This document shows, in pieces, positions 7,789-16,962 of a stretch of 64,000 nucleotides of DNA (within the stretch, counting starts at the first letter, position 1; every line of letters begins with the position of its first letter). Made by a program: the position numbers and the translations under genes. Origin of the DNA: an uncultured Lachnospiraceae bacterium (GTDB lineage Bacteria > Bacillota > Clostridia > Lachnospirales > Lachnospiraceae); contig CAJTLU010000009.1 of the NCBI GenBank assembly GCA_910577175.1, positions 70,686 through 134,685 on the forward strand, in the 5' to 3' direction. Below the pieces are notes generated by a model. That model saw only the letters and a list, made by a program, of their open reading frames with translations, searched no databases and had not been told where the DNA came from.

Positions 7789-9156
7789 ATGACGGCACAA
7801 GGAGTAATAAGCGGTTCGGTTCCGGCTCTGAAGTCTGTGCTTCCCGGGTTTTCCGTACCAGAGGCTCCGGTAAAGACAGGGGGCAATTCCTTTGAAGACT
7901 TTATGGCAAGCTCCAAAGGCGGGAAGGAAAAGGAGATAGCTCCGGTATCCCGCGGCAGAAAGGATACAAAGCCAGCTTCCAGCAACGTCAATGAGCGGGC
8001 GAAAGAGCTGTTTTCCGGAGAGAGTAAGGTAAAGGATACCGTAATGCAGACCGGGGAATCCGTAAAGGATTTTGAAGAAGCCGCGGAAGTGGTTTCGACA
8101 TTGATGGTGCAGCTCCGGCAGATTATCTGTGAAACGCTTGGAATTACCGAAGAGCAGCTGACTGGTGCGATGGAGGAGCTTGGTCTGACGGATGCGGACC
8201 TGCTTGACCGCGGTAGTCTGCAGGATATTTTTCTGGAACTAAACCAGGTGTCTGAGCCAACGGAGTTCCTGACCAACGAGGAATTGTTCAACGACTTTTC
8301 CGATTTGATGAAGGCTGTGGAGCAGGTGTTTGATGCGTCAGAAGTTACGCCGGAGGAGTGCAGGGAAATCCTGAAAGAGACAGGAGTTTTGCAGCAGGAG
8401 ACAGAACCGGAGACAGAGCCGGAGGACGTTATGACGGAGGCAGTAAAGACCCTGGAGGCAGTAGAAGAGAAGCCGGACGAGATACAAGAGGCTGAGCCTG
8501 AAGTTTCCACAGAAGGTGTAGACACGAAGAAAGCAGTGGTACAGACCGGAGAAAAGACGGAGTCCGATACTGCCGGAGAAGGTCAGCATACGGCAGCCGC
8601 CAGGGAAAAGGGAACTGCGAAAGTGATTTCTTCCGGAACGGACGCTGAGGTAAGAAATGTGTTCATTGATGCACTTGCGAATGCAGCTGCGGCAGGAACC
8701 GGTGAGGAAGTGGCAGAGGCGGTATCCCAGATCAGGGAGATTGCAAACCAGATTATGGAGCAGATTAAAATCGTAATCCGGCCGGAGCAGACCAACATGG
8801 AGCTTCAGCTGAATCCGGAGCATCTGGGAAGGGTTCACTTAACCATTACCGAAAAGGAAGGCATGATGACCGCACAGTTCACCACGCAGACCGAGACGGC
8901 AAGGGAAGCAATCGAAAGCCAGCTGGCATCCTTGCGGGAGTCTTTGCAGAACCAGGGCATTAAGGTAGAGGCAATTGAGGTTACCGTATCCGAGTTCGGA
9001 TTTGAACGCGACGGGAACGCAAAGCAGAACAGCGAAGAAGAATCCGGAAGGCAGAGGCGCCGGAATGCATTCCATGTGGAAGAGGCTGACGAAGCAGCGC
9101 CGCAGATGGCAGATTTTCTGCGCGTGGGCGATAGCAGCGTAGACTATTCAGCGTAG
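7789..9156 (+). CDS. fliK: flagellar hook-length control protein FliK
   Basis: FliK measures hook length and triggers the export specificity switch through FlhB. The 455-residue product has a long acidic low-complexity N-terminal half and the C-terminal Flg_hook domain from about residue 325, including MELQLNPEHLGRVHLTI. The gene follows a GGAGG site and precedes flgD, as in B. subtilis. The poorly conserved middle is normal for the family, because the length of this region sets the ruler. Confidence 0.93.
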   Translation: MTAQGVISGSVPALKSVLPGFSVPEAPVKTGGNSFEDFMASSKGGKEKEIAPVSRGRKDTKPASSNVNERAKELFSGESKVKDTVMQTGESVKDFEEAAEVVSTLMVQLRQIICETLGITEEQLTGAMEELGLTDADLLDRGSLQDIFLELNQVSEPTEFLTNEELFNDFSDLMKAVEQVFDASEVTPEECREILKETGVLQQETEPETEPEDVMTEAVKTLEAVEEKPDEIQEAEPEVSTEGVDTKKAVVQTGEKTESDTAGEGQHTAAAREKGTAKVISSGTDAEVRNVFIDALANAAAAGTGEEVAEAVSQIREIANQIMEQIKIVIRPEQTNMELQLNPEHLGRVHLTITEKEGMMTAQFTTQTETAREAIESQLASLRESLQNQGIKVEAIEVTVSEFGFERDGNAKQNSEEESGRQRRRNAFHVEEADEAAPQMADFLRVGDSSVDYSA

Positions 9157-9170
9157 AAAGGAGGAAAACA

Positions 9171-10034
9171 ATGGCATTGGTTCAACCCGTAAAAGACGGG
9201 AAAATGGTAGAAAAAAAGGCAGTAGAGAATACCTCGAAGGACAGAACCGGCACCGGGGAGCTTGGCAAGGACGCATTTTTGCAGCTTCTGGTGGCTCAGA
9301 TGAAGTATCAGGATCCGTTAAATCCGACGTCTGATACCGAGTATATTGCACAGCTTGCACAGTTTTCACAGCTTGAGCAGCTGCAGAATCTGGCTTCGAC
9401 TAACGAAAATTCACAGCTGCTTTCTCTGGTCGGAAAGGAAGTATGCGTTTCGGTGGAGAATGCAGACAAGACGTTATCCCTTAAGGAGGGTACGGTAAGC
9501 AGCGTATCGGTAATCGGCGGTAAGGCTTATCTGGAGGTAGACGGTGCTGTATATGATGCGGAACATCTGGTTCAGGTATACAAAGACGGATATTTTCTGG
9601 AGAAGAAGATGCCTACGGTGGAGTCGGATTATTTTGCTTATGACGGCGATATACCGAAAAACTTTTCCTTTGAGGTAAACATGGGAATTGAAGAGGGCAA
9701 GGCAACGGAGATTGCGGTGATTATCGACGGAGAGAAGATTGTCAATCCGGAGTATGTCAAAAAGTACGGAGATTATTACACCATTAACCAGGATGTATTC
9801 CACCAGTTAGAGCCGGGCGGACATACGATTTCAATTATGTTTAACAATGCCCCGTATTACACGACAAGGGAAAACGTAATTTTGGTTGATGTCATTAATT
9901 CCAATCCGAAAGAGGATACCGATGTGTTCCTGGAGGAGAATCCGGTACAGCCGCCGAAGGACGAGGATGAGGATGACGGCGATAAGAAGCCGGAAGGTAG
10001 TGAGGGAGACAAGGAAAACGTAGAAACGGAGTAA
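9171..10034 (+). CDS. flgD: flagellar hook capping / assembly protein FlgD
   Basis: FlgD caps the growing hook during assembly. The N-terminal FlgD motif is clear (DAFLQLLVAQMKYQDPLNP followed by the FSQLEQLQNL segment, residues about 38-78). At 287 residues it is longer than the B. subtilis type: a central domain and a very acidic, low-complexity tail (last ~40 residues, rich in D, E, K and P) are added. The tail is not expected in the capping core and its role is unknown. Confidence 0.92.
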   Translation: MALVQPVKDGKMVEKKAVENTSKDRTGTGELGKDAFLQLLVAQMKYQDPLNPTSDTEYIAQLAQFSQLEQLQNLASTNENSQLLSLVGKEVCVSVENADKTLSLKEGTVSSVSVIGGKAYLEVDGAVYDAEHLVQVYKDGYFLEKKMPTVESDYFAYDGDIPKNFSFEVNMGIEEGKATEIAVIIDGEKIVNPEYVKKYGDYYTINQDVFHQLEPGGHTISIMFNNAPYYTTRENVILVDVINSNPKEDTDVFLEENPVQPPKDEDEDDGDKKPEGSEGDKENVETE

Positions 10035-10083
10035 AATCAAGGATGATTGCGCAGGGCGGCGCACAGGAAAAGAAGGGAAGCTT

Positions 10084-10482
10084 ATGAATCAGTTACAAAA
10101 CAGCCGGTATCCGTCTATCGAACAGATGACGAGCCAGTATCTGGAAGGTACCGGAAAAAGTAAAACGACGCATGTTTCCCGGGAAACAGGGCTTTCGTTC
10201 CAGCAGATTTTGGAGGAAAAGCAGGCACAGACAGGCGGGCTCCGATTTTCAAAGCACGCAAATGAACGGCTTGCCAGCAGAAATATCCAGTTATCCGAGG
10301 AACAAAGAGAGCGTCTGTCAGGCGGAGTAGACAAAGCTTCGCAGAAGGGAATCAGGGATTCGCTTGTCATGGTGGACAATATGGCGTTCATTGTCAACGT
10401 AACGAACCGGACGGTTATTACTGCGGTAGGAGAAGGCGATGACAAAGTATTTACCAACATCGACGGCGCAATTATTACGTAA
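10084..10482 (+). CDS. flagellar hook-operon protein (TIGR02530 type)
   Basis: The 132-residue product matches the small flagellar operon protein found between flgD and flgE in Firmicutes. The conserved block is in its second half: LRFSKHANERLASRNIQLS, then a D-S-L-V-M-V-D core. The biochemical role of the family is not established; hook assembly is inferred from its constant position. It starts at an ATG behind GAAGGGAAG. Confidence 0.85.
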   Translation: MNQLQNSRYPSIEQMTSQYLEGTGKSKTTHVSRETGLSFQQILEEKQAQTGGLRFSKHANERLASRNIQLSEEQRERLSGGVDKASQKGIRDSLVMVDNMAFIVNVTNRTVITAVGEGDDKVFTNIDGAIIT

Positions 10483-10483
10483 C

Positions 10484-10535
10484 ACTGCCGGACCTGAGTA
10501 GGAGGCAGTATTCCCCTGAATGACAGAAGGGGAAT
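10484..10535 (+). promoter_or_regulatory. double hairpin in the flgE leader
   Basis: Two stem-loops lie back to back between the hook-operon gene and flgE: actgcc/ggcagt (10484-10509) and the stronger attcccct/aggggaat (10510-10535). A strong AAGGAGG follows, then the flgE ATG. This arrangement suggests RNA processing or stabilisation that raises hook protein yield relative to upstream genes. That role is inferred. Confidence 0.5.
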
Positions 10536-10557
10536 CAAAGAAGGAGGTCATAACAAT

Positions 10558-12054
10558 ATGGTAAGAGCACTTTATTCCGGAGTATCCGGTTTGAAAGTTC
10601 ATCAGTCAAGAATGGACGTTATCGGTAATAACATTGCCAATGTAAATACGATTGGCTTTAAGTCAAGCCAGGTAACGTTTTCAGATGTATTGTATCAGAC
10701 ATCGTCGGCAGCATCCGGTCCGGATGAGATGACTGGACGCGCGGGTGTGAACCCGAAGCAGATTGGTCTTGGTGCAAACTTTGCGTCGGTAAAGACCAGG
10801 ATGGATGCCGTGGGTGGTTCCCAGAGAACCGATAATCCGTTTGACTTAATGATTGAAGGCGACGGGTTCTTTATTGTAAATAACGGTAAGCAGAATTACT
10901 TTACTAAGGCAGGCTCCTTTACGCTGGATGCAAACGGCACGCTTTGTACTGCAACCGGCTACAGTGTCATGGGCTGGCAGGTGAGTCCGGACGACAAGAC
11001 TAAAATCAAGCAGGATACGGTATCTCCGTTGCATATCATGAGTGCAGAGAATCTGTATTCCGAGCCGGAGGCTACTACGGCGGTTCATTTTGAAGGAAAT
11101 ATCGACAGCAATGATACGGAAATTTCAGGCAAGGGCCGTGTTACCAATTTTACTTTTTATGATAACCTTGGACAGAGTTATACCGTGCAGATGTTAGTAA
11201 AGCAGAATACGCAGGCAGATTCCCTGATTAAGTCGGAGTATTCAGTAGCAATTACCGATGTACTGGATGCAAACGGTCAGTCGATTTTTGTAAGAAAGGT
11301 AGAAGATGATGCCGCAACAGAGCCGACCTATGAGCTGGGACCGATTACGGAAGTATCACTCGGGTCGTATACGTTTACCGCAACTGGTGTAGATGAAAAG
11401 ACAGGTATTCCGACCGTAACCGGCGATGCGCCGATTCTCACTTTCAGCGCTGCCACTGGTAAAATGGTAAGTATCGGTGAAGACGGTGCTGCGGGCGGTG
11501 GCGGTGGTGGTGCTGCCGGTGCAGATGCGGTAAAGAGTCTGACCTTTTCCCTTGGCATTACCGGGGAGCATCCGTTCCGGGACATCGATGTGGATTTTTC
11601 CCAGCTGACGATGTATGCGAAGAGCGGAAAGACGACCATTGAGGGAAACAAAGGTGACAGCAGTCCGAACAAGCTCGGAAAGGGACGTACTGCAGGTGCG
11701 ATGTCCGGTGTTACGATTGACAATGCGGGCAAGATTTACGGCGTGTATGACAACGGTGACCAGAAGCTTTTAGGACAGGTAGTTGTAGCAAAGTTCCCGA
11801 ATAATTCCGGTCTTGAGGCTGTGGGCAATAACCTGTTTGCCGAGTCCCAGAACTCCGGCGAGTTCGACGGTATCGGCGAGGATATTACGACAACGGGCGG
11901 AAAGTTTAACCCGGGCGTACTGGAAAGCTCCAACGTAGACCTCGCTACGGAGTTTACCGATATGGTAATTACCCAGAGAGGTTTCCAGGCAAATTCCCGT
12001 ATTATTACTACAACGGATACATTACTGGAAGAATTGATTAATTTAAAGAGATAA
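10558..12054 (+). CDS. flgE: flagellar hook protein FlgE
   Basis: FlgE polymerises into the hook. The 498-residue protein has the N-terminal motif (GVSGLKVHQSRMDVIGNNIA), the FDLMIEGDGFFIV block near residue 98 and the C-terminal helix (FTDMVITQRGFQANSRII). A Gly/Ala-rich stretch of about 15 residues near 310-325 interrupts the variable surface domain, which is unusual for a hook protein and may be a flexible surface loop. It is preceded by AAGGAGG and a double hairpin. Confidence 0.96.
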   Translation: MVRALYSGVSGLKVHQSRMDVIGNNIANVNTIGFKSSQVTFSDVLYQTSSAASGPDEMTGRAGVNPKQIGLGANFASVKTRMDAVGGSQRTDNPFDLMIEGDGFFIVNNGKQNYFTKAGSFTLDANGTLCTATGYSVMGWQVSPDDKTKIKQDTVSPLHIMSAENLYSEPEATTAVHFEGNIDSNDTEISGKGRVTNFTFYDNLGQSYTVQMLVKQNTQADSLIKSEYSVAITDVLDANGQSIFVRKVEDDAATEPTYELGPITEVSLGSYTFTATGVDEKTGIPTVTGDAPILTFSAATGKMVSIGEDGAAGGGGGGAAGADAVKSLTFSLGITGEHPFRDIDVDFSQLTMYAKSGKTTIEGNKGDSSPNKLGKGRTAGAMSGVTIDNAGKIYGVYDNGDQKLLGQVVVAKFPNNSGLEAVGNNLFAESQNSGEFDGIGEDITTTGGKFNPGVLESSNVDLATEFTDMVITQRGFQANSRIITTTDTLLEELINLKR

Positions 12055-12077
12055 AATAAAGTCTGAAACAAGGTCAG

Positions 12078-12105
12078 CAAAGGCTGCCCATGGCGGCAGC
12101 GTTTG
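12078..12105 (+). other. hairpin between flgE and flbD
   Basis: caaa-g-gctgcc (12078-12088) pairs with ggcagc-g-tttg (12095-12105) around a 6-base loop, followed by a short palindrome (gcctgcaggc) and TTTT. It may be a partial terminator or 3' protective hairpin for the hook gene transcript. Confidence 0.4.
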
Positions 12106-12134
12106 TTGGCCTGCAGGCTTTTGCGGGGGATGGT

Positions 12135-12338
12135 ATGATTGAGATTACAAAGTTAAACGATGTAAAAATTTCTGTGAATGCGGAATTAATTGAGATGGTG
12201 GAAGAGGTTCCTGATACAGTCATTACTTTGACGACAGGAAAAAAAATATTTGTAAAAGAAAGTAGACAAAAGATAGAAAATCTAGTAAAATCATATAAGA
12301 GAGATATTTTTCGTCAGATTATGAATATAAATGAATAA
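12135..12338 (+). CDS. flbD: flagellar FlbD family protein
   Basis: The 67-residue product is a typical small FlbD/SwrD-type protein: MIEITKLNDVKISVNAELI, then EVPDTVITLTTGKKIFVKES. In B. subtilis the homologue at this place (SwrD) increases flagellar power through the stator; applying that here is inference, supported by motA following. The start is the ATG at 12135 behind GGGGGA; an upstream in-frame ATG would run through the hairpin region and lacks similarity. The local base composition is more AT-rich than neighbouring genes. Confidence 0.88.
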   Translation: MIEITKLNDVKISVNAELIEMVEEVPDTVITLTTGKKIFVKESRQKIENLVKSYKRDIFRQIMNINE

Positions 12339-12397
12339 ATAGTTGATACATTTTATGCGATAGAGAAAAGAGAACTTTGATGGGAAGGTGAATAACA

Positions 12398-13198
12398 TTG
12401 GATTTATCTACATTAATAGGCGTAGTTGCCGGACTTGCACTTTGTATCTTCGGTATGGTATTTGGACAGGAGAAACCTGCAGAAGCGTTGATGTCATTCT
12501 TACATGCACCATCGGCGCTGATTACGTTCGGCGGTGCGCTGTCAGCGACACTCGTTATGTCCTCGAGTATCGGCGACTTTGTAAAAGGTCTGAAGTCGTT
12601 CGGAATTGCCTTAAAGAAGGTAGAGTATGACGAAACAGAAAAAATCAAGCAGATTATCGAGCTGTCCAATGTGGCGCGTAAGGAAGGGCTTCTGGCATTA
12701 GAAGAAGCAGCAAACAGCAGCATTGAAGACGAGTTTATGAAAAAGGGAATTCTGCTGATTGTAGATGGTACCGACCCTGAGTTCGTACGAAGGATTCTGG
12801 AGACCGAGTTAGAGTGTACCGAAAGCAGACATAAATCAGTAATTTCATTCTGGGAGAATCTGGCTTCCATGGGTCCTGCCTGGGGTATGATTGGTACCCT
12901 GATCGGACTGATACTTATGCTTAAGGATTTGCAGGATATCGCTTCCGTAGGACCGAACATGGCGGTTGCGCTGATTACTACGTTCTATGGTTCCCTGCTT
13001 GCAAACTGGGTCTGCCTTCCGACCGCAGCAAAGCTAAAGGAAAAAAATGCGGCGGAGGTTATGTTAAAAACGATTGTCGTGGAGGGTCTTTTGTCTATTC
13101 AGGCAGGAGAAAATCCGCGTGTTATCGAAGAAAAGTTAAAGTCCTTTATTGACCCTTCAGAAAGAGAAAACCTGACTTCGGGAGGCGGTGAAGCGTAA
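12398..13198 (+). CDS. motA: flagellar motor stator protein MotA
   Basis: MotA forms the ion channel and torque-generating part of the stator with MotB. The 266-residue protein has four predicted spans (about 5-22, 33-53, 148-170, 182-202), a large cytoplasmic loop and the channel-side segment (GPAWGMIGTLIGLILML). It starts at TTG (12398) behind GGGAAGGTG; no ATG fits. Its TAA overlaps the motB ATG by one base, consistent with coupled production of the complex. Whether H+ or Na+ drives it cannot be settled from sequence inspection. Confidence 0.95.
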   Translation: MDLSTLIGVVAGLALCIFGMVFGQEKPAEALMSFLHAPSALITFGGALSATLVMSSSIGDFVKGLKSFGIALKKVEYDETEKIKQIIELSNVARKEGLLALEEAANSSIEDEFMKKGILLIVDGTDPEFVRRILETELECTESRHKSVISFWENLASMGPAWGMIGTLIGLILMLKDLQDIASVGPNMAVALITTFYGSLLANWVCLPTAAKLKEKNAAEVMLKTIVVEGLLSIQAGENPRVIEEKLKSFIDPSERENLTSGGGEA

Positions 13199-14094
13199 TG
13201 GCGAGAAGGAAAAAGGAAGACGCTCCGGCACCTGGTGCCCCGGCGTGGATGGCGACGTTTAGTGACCTGATGAATCTGCTGCTTTGCTTTTTTGTATTGC
13301 TTTTTGCGATGTCTTCCGTAGACCCCGCAAAGTTTGATGCAATCGCGCAGTCATTTGCTAATACGTTTAATATTTTCAAGGCGGGCGGTGCCTTTGTCGG
13401 AGACGGAAACCTGATAGCAAACGGCGCCACCCAGCTGAACAATCTGAATGAATACACGAGTAATATGGGAGAAAAGTCGGATTCTACCGAAGATAAGAAC
13501 GACATTTTCGATTATGAGGGAGATACCGAGGAGCTTTTGGAATATTATAAGAATAAGCTTACCGAGCTGGAAGACAAGATAGAAGATCTTGAGAATGCGG
13601 AGCAGTATAAGCAGGACCAGAAGGAAGAGGCTGCCGGTACGGTGTATGACGAGATAAAGGATCTTGTGAACCAGTACAATCTGGGAGAAGATGTAGAATT
13701 TGGCATGGACAAGGCGTATAATTATGTTAAAATAGATGTAAAAGGAAATGTTTTGTTTCCTTCCAATTCTGCGCAGCTCCGTGAGGAGGCAAAGCCGATT
13801 TTGTTGAAAATCGGGGATATCCTGAAGGAATACGATGATTTCGGGATAGAGATTATCGGACATACGGACAATGTTCCGATTAAGTCCGGTCCGTACCGCG
13901 ACAATGATTATCTTTCCGCGGCACGTGCCATAGAAACGGCACAATATCTGCTTGAGGCAAAGAATCTGAATCCTACAAAGGTGTTTTTCTCCGGGAAGGG
14001 AGAACGGGAGCCGGTGGATACCAATGCCACGGAGGAAGGGCGGAAGCGGAACCGTAGAATCGAATTCCGGATTTACACGCCGATTGACCAGTAG
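13198..14094 (+). CDS. motB: flagellar motor stator protein MotB
   Basis: MotB anchors the stator to peptidoglycan. The 298-residue product has a single N-terminal span containing the ion-binding aspartate Asp23 (FSDLMNLLLCFFVLLFAM), a charged coiled-coil linker, and a C-terminal OmpA-like domain with IEIIGHTDNVP and RKRNRRIEFRI. It overlaps motA by one base. A consensus-like promoter lies over its last codons (14084-14113). Confidence 0.96.
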   Translation: MARRKKEDAPAPGAPAWMATFSDLMNLLLCFFVLLFAMSSVDPAKFDAIAQSFANTFNIFKAGGAFVGDGNLIANGATQLNNLNEYTSNMGEKSDSTEDKNDIFDYEGDTEELLEYYKNKLTELEDKIEDLENAEQYKQDQKEEAAGTVYDEIKDLVNQYNLGEDVEFGMDKAYNYVKIDVKGNVLFPSNSAQLREEAKPILLKIGDILKEYDDFGIEIIGHTDNVPIKSGPYRDNDYLSAARAIETAQYLLEAKNLNPTKVFFSGKGEREPVDTNATEEGRKRNRRIEFRIYTPIDQ

Positions 14095-14113
14095 GCTTAA
14101 GATAGAGTATAAT
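14084..14113 (+). promoter_or_regulatory. internal sigma-A promoter within the end of motB
   Basis: TTGACC (14084-14089) and a perfect TATAAT (14108-14113) are 18 bp apart. They overlap the motB stop and lie 36 bp ahead of fliL. This could give transcription of the switch, export and chemotaxis genes independent of the hook segment. Confidence 0.6.
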
Positions 14114-14148
14114 GTCTGGCAGAGTGCATTATAAAGGAGGAGAAGAAG

Positions 14149-14655
14149 ATGAAAAGAAATATGCTTGCGATTGTGATACTGGCAGTTACTCTAATTAACC
14201 TGACGCTGTCAGCGGTTATCATTTTTACCGTAATTCCAAAAGCGAAGCGGACGGATGCCCTGATTGAGAAAATCGTAGCGGCAGTAGAATTGGATACGGA
14301 GTCCGGAATCGGAAAGAATTACGGGGAAGTCGCGTTGGCGGATCAGGACGAGTATACGTTTACTGATAAGATGATTAACTTAAAGTCCAACAATGACAAG
14401 CCGAGTCTTGCACAGGTAAGCATTACCGTTACCTTGAATAAAAAGCACGATGACTACAAGGTTGTGCAGCCGACGATTGAAAGCAAGGAAAACCGGATAA
14501 TTTCGGTTGTGGGCAGTGTGTTAAAGGATTATACTGCAGTGGAGGTTTCTACATACGCAGAGGATATCAACAAGGATGCGCTTGAAAAGATACAGGAAAT
14601 CTTCCAGTCCGACTGTATTATCGAAGTTACGTTAAGTGTAATTGCGGTAAATTAA
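14149..14655 (+). CDS. fliL: flagellar basal body-associated protein FliL
   Basis: FliL surrounds the stator and supports torque. The 168-residue product has an N-terminal membrane span (about 5-28) and an extracytoplasmic domain ending in a beta-strand-rich segment (IIEVTLSVIAVN), as in the family. It has a strong AAAGGAGGAG site and is the first gene downstream of the internal promoter. Confidence 0.86.
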   Translation: MKRNMLAIVILAVTLINLTLSAVIIFTVIPKAKRTDALIEKIVAAVELDTESGIGKNYGEVALADQDEYTFTDKMINLKSNNDKPSLAQVSITVTLNKKHDDYKVVQPTIESKENRIISVVGSVLKDYTAVEVSTYAEDINKDALEKIQEIFQSDCIIEVTLSVIAVN

Positions 14656-14736
14656 AATTTTTGATGATTTTTTGAACAATATGTGTTATTATGTTAGTAG
14701 ACAAAGAATTTGGTCTGTTATGTAGGAGGTTTCGGT

Positions 14737-15714
14737 ATGGGTGACGTTTTATCCCAAAAGGAAATAGACGACCTGCTTGCGGCTTTTTCAAGCGGTGAAA
14801 TAGATGCCGAAGAAATTAAAGGCACGACGGAAAAGCAGATGAAGAAATATGACTTTAATCGTCCTACGAAGTTTTCCAGAGATCACCTACGTACATTGGA
14901 GATTATCTTTGAACATTACGGAAGACTGTTGTCTACCCATCTGCCGGCTTATTTAAGAAAGACGGTGAATGTGGAAGTAGTCAATTCAGAGGCGGTGATT
15001 TATTCCGAGTTTACGAATGCGTTGTCCAATCCGGTTCTGCTTGGAATTGTAGATTTTAAACCGTTGGAAGGCAATATCATTATTGAGCTTGCTAACAATC
15101 TGGGGTATTCCATTGTAGACCGTATGCTCGGCGGTCCGGGGGTGCCGCTTGACAAGGCAAGGGAGTTTTCGGAAATCGAGCTGGTAATCATCGAACGGAT
15201 TTTCACGATTATCACAAATCTCTTTCGTGACCCATGGGAGAATGTGGTAGGGTTGATGCCACGATTGACTCGAATCGAGACAAACAGCCAGTTTGCCCAG
15301 ATGATAGCGCCAAACGAAACCGTGGCACTTGTCACGCTGAATGTGAAAATCGGTAACGTAGAGGGAATGTTAAATGTCTGTCTTCCGTATGTTTGTCTGG
15401 AACCGGTAATCAATAAGCTGAATACGAAGTCGTGGTATTCTTCTGAAAAGCTGCGGGATGATGAGGTTTACAGGGAGTTCATTGAACTTGCGATTGCAAA
15501 GGCCAAGGTGCCGGTAAGGGCGGTACTTGGAAGAAGTACAATTTCAGTGAATGATTTTGTTAATATGCAAAAGGGTGACATTATTAAATTAGATACAAAG
15601 ATGGAAGATGAGTTAAATGTGTTTGTCGGAAATATATGGAAGTTTACGGCTTTGCCGGGTTCATCCTCGGACACATATGCGGTAAAAATCTCGACTATCG
15701 TGAGGGAGGAATAA
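14737..15714 (+). CDS. fliM: flagellar motor switch protein FliM
   Basis: FliM is the C-ring protein that binds CheY-P. The 325-residue protein begins with the CheY-binding motif LSQKEIDDLLAAF, followed by the CheC-like middle domain (about 50-230) and the C-terminal SpoA domain. The start is ATG 14737 behind GTAGGAGG; nine upstream in-frame codons are disregarded. The fliL-fliM gap is AT-rich with a weak possible promoter (TTGATG at 14661, TGTTAT at 14684). Confidence 0.97.
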   Translation: MGDVLSQKEIDDLLAAFSSGEIDAEEIKGTTEKQMKKYDFNRPTKFSRDHLRTLEIIFEHYGRLLSTHLPAYLRKTVNVEVVNSEAVIYSEFTNALSNPVLLGIVDFKPLEGNIIIELANNLGYSIVDRMLGGPGVPLDKAREFSEIELVIIERIFTIITNLFRDPWENVVGLMPRLTRIETNSQFAQMIAPNETVALVTLNVKIGNVEGMLNVCLPYVCLEPVINKLNTKSWYSSEKLRDDEVYREFIELAIAKAKVPVRAVLGRSTISVNDFVNMQKGDIIKLDTKMEDELNVFVGNIWKFTALPGSSSDTYAVKISTIVREE

Positions 15715-15718
15715 TGGC

Positions 15719-16909
15719 ATGGACATGGACGGAATGTTATCACAAGAAGAAATCAATGCGTTGTTCGGCGGCATGGGCATGGAAGATGAGCAGGCGCCGG
15801 ATAACAAGGATGATTTGCTGACGCCGGAGGAGAAGGACGCAATCGGCGAGATTTCCAATATCAGTCTCGGCTCCTCTGCAACAACCTTGTTTGCGTTGGT
15901 AAATCAGCGGGTAAATATTTCAACGCCGAAGGTTTCTATCTGTGAATGGAAAGAATTGTCCAATCAGTACCCCAGACCTTGTGTCTTCATTGAGATTTCC
16001 TACAGGGAAGGTCTGGATGGAAAAAACATATTGATATTACAGGAGAAGGACGTTAAAATCATCGCTGATCTTATGATGGGCGGCGATGGCTCTAATATCG
16101 AAGGAGAGCTTAACGAACTGCATCTGAGTGCCATCAGTGAGGCAATGAATCAGATGATGGGAGCTTCCTCGACTTCCCTTTCTACCATGTTTGAAATGAA
16201 GATTGATATCAGCCCGCCATCGGCAAGCCTGATTGATCTGAATGATGTAGTAGAGGCAAAGGATATTGGAGCATTCTTAAACCATGAGTTTGTAAAAGTG
16301 TCCTTCCGTATGGAAATCGGCAATTTAATTGACAGTGAATTGATGCAGTTATATCCGATTGAGTTTGCGAAGAGTCTGTATAAGAAGTTTATTAATGGCG
16401 AGATGGACACTTCCGCACCAGCTCCGGCCCCGGCAGCACCGCAACCGGCTCCGGCGCAGACAGCAGCACCGCAACCGGCACCGGCACCGCAACAGGCGGC
16501 GGCACCGATGCAGGATTTAAATACAATGGCAATGGGACAGATGCAAGGAATGATGCAGCCGCAGATGATGCAGCCTCAGATGATGATGCCGTATGCGATG
16601 CCGCCGGTACAGGATGTGAATATTTCACCGGCACAGTTCCAGGCTTTCCAGCCGGTACAGAGTCCGTTGCTACAGACGGAGAATATCGATTTGTTGTTAG
16701 ATGTTCCGTTAGAGGTTACGGTAGAGCTTGGCAGAACCAGTAAGTCCATTAAAGAGATATTGGATTTTGCGCCGGGAACTATTGTTGAACTGAACAGGTT
16801 GGCAGGTGAACCGATTGATATATTAGTCAACGGCAAGTATGTGGCTAAGGGGGAAGTATTTGTAATTGAAGAAGCTTTCGGTATTAAAGTAACTGAAGTA
16901 ATTAAGTAG
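15719..16909 (+). CDS. fliY: flagellar motor switch phosphatase FliY (FliN type)
   Basis: FliY is a C-ring component that also dephosphorylates CheY-P. The 396-residue protein has an N-terminal CheY-binding motif (MLSQEEINALFGGM), a CheC-like domain with two phosphatase helices carrying E..N pairs (EISNISLGSSA near 42; SEAMNQMMGASS near 143), a long Pro/Ala/Gln/Met-rich linker (about 225-310), and a C-terminal FliN/SpoA domain (VTVELGRTSKSIKEILDFAP). It begins 4 bp after fliM. Confidence 0.95.
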   Translation: MDMDGMLSQEEINALFGGMGMEDEQAPDNKDDLLTPEEKDAIGEISNISLGSSATTLFALVNQRVNISTPKVSICEWKELSNQYPRPCVFIEISYREGLDGKNILILQEKDVKIIADLMMGGDGSNIEGELNELHLSAISEAMNQMMGASSTSLSTMFEMKIDISPPSASLIDLNDVVEAKDIGAFLNHEFVKVSFRMEIGNLIDSELMQLYPIEFAKSLYKKFINGEMDTSAPAPAPAAPQPAPAQTAAPQPAPAPQQAAAPMQDLNTMAMGQMQGMMQPQMMQPQMMMPYAMPPVQDVNISPAQFQAFQPVQSPLLQTENIDLLLDVPLEVTVELGRTSKSIKEILDFAPGTIVELNRLAGEPIDILVNGKYVAKGEVFVIEEAFGIKVTEVIK

Positions 16910-16962
16910 TAGCACTGCACAGTTAGTCTGATGAACTAAAATTTTAAGATTGGAGAGGTAGT

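Noticed and set aside
7758..8525. 255-codon open frame on the minus strand over fliK, and a similar one at 27503-28282 over cheA
   Set aside because: Ser/Thr-rich composition typical of antisense frames of Glu/Ala-rich genes; no ribosome binding site, and the plus-strand frames match known families.
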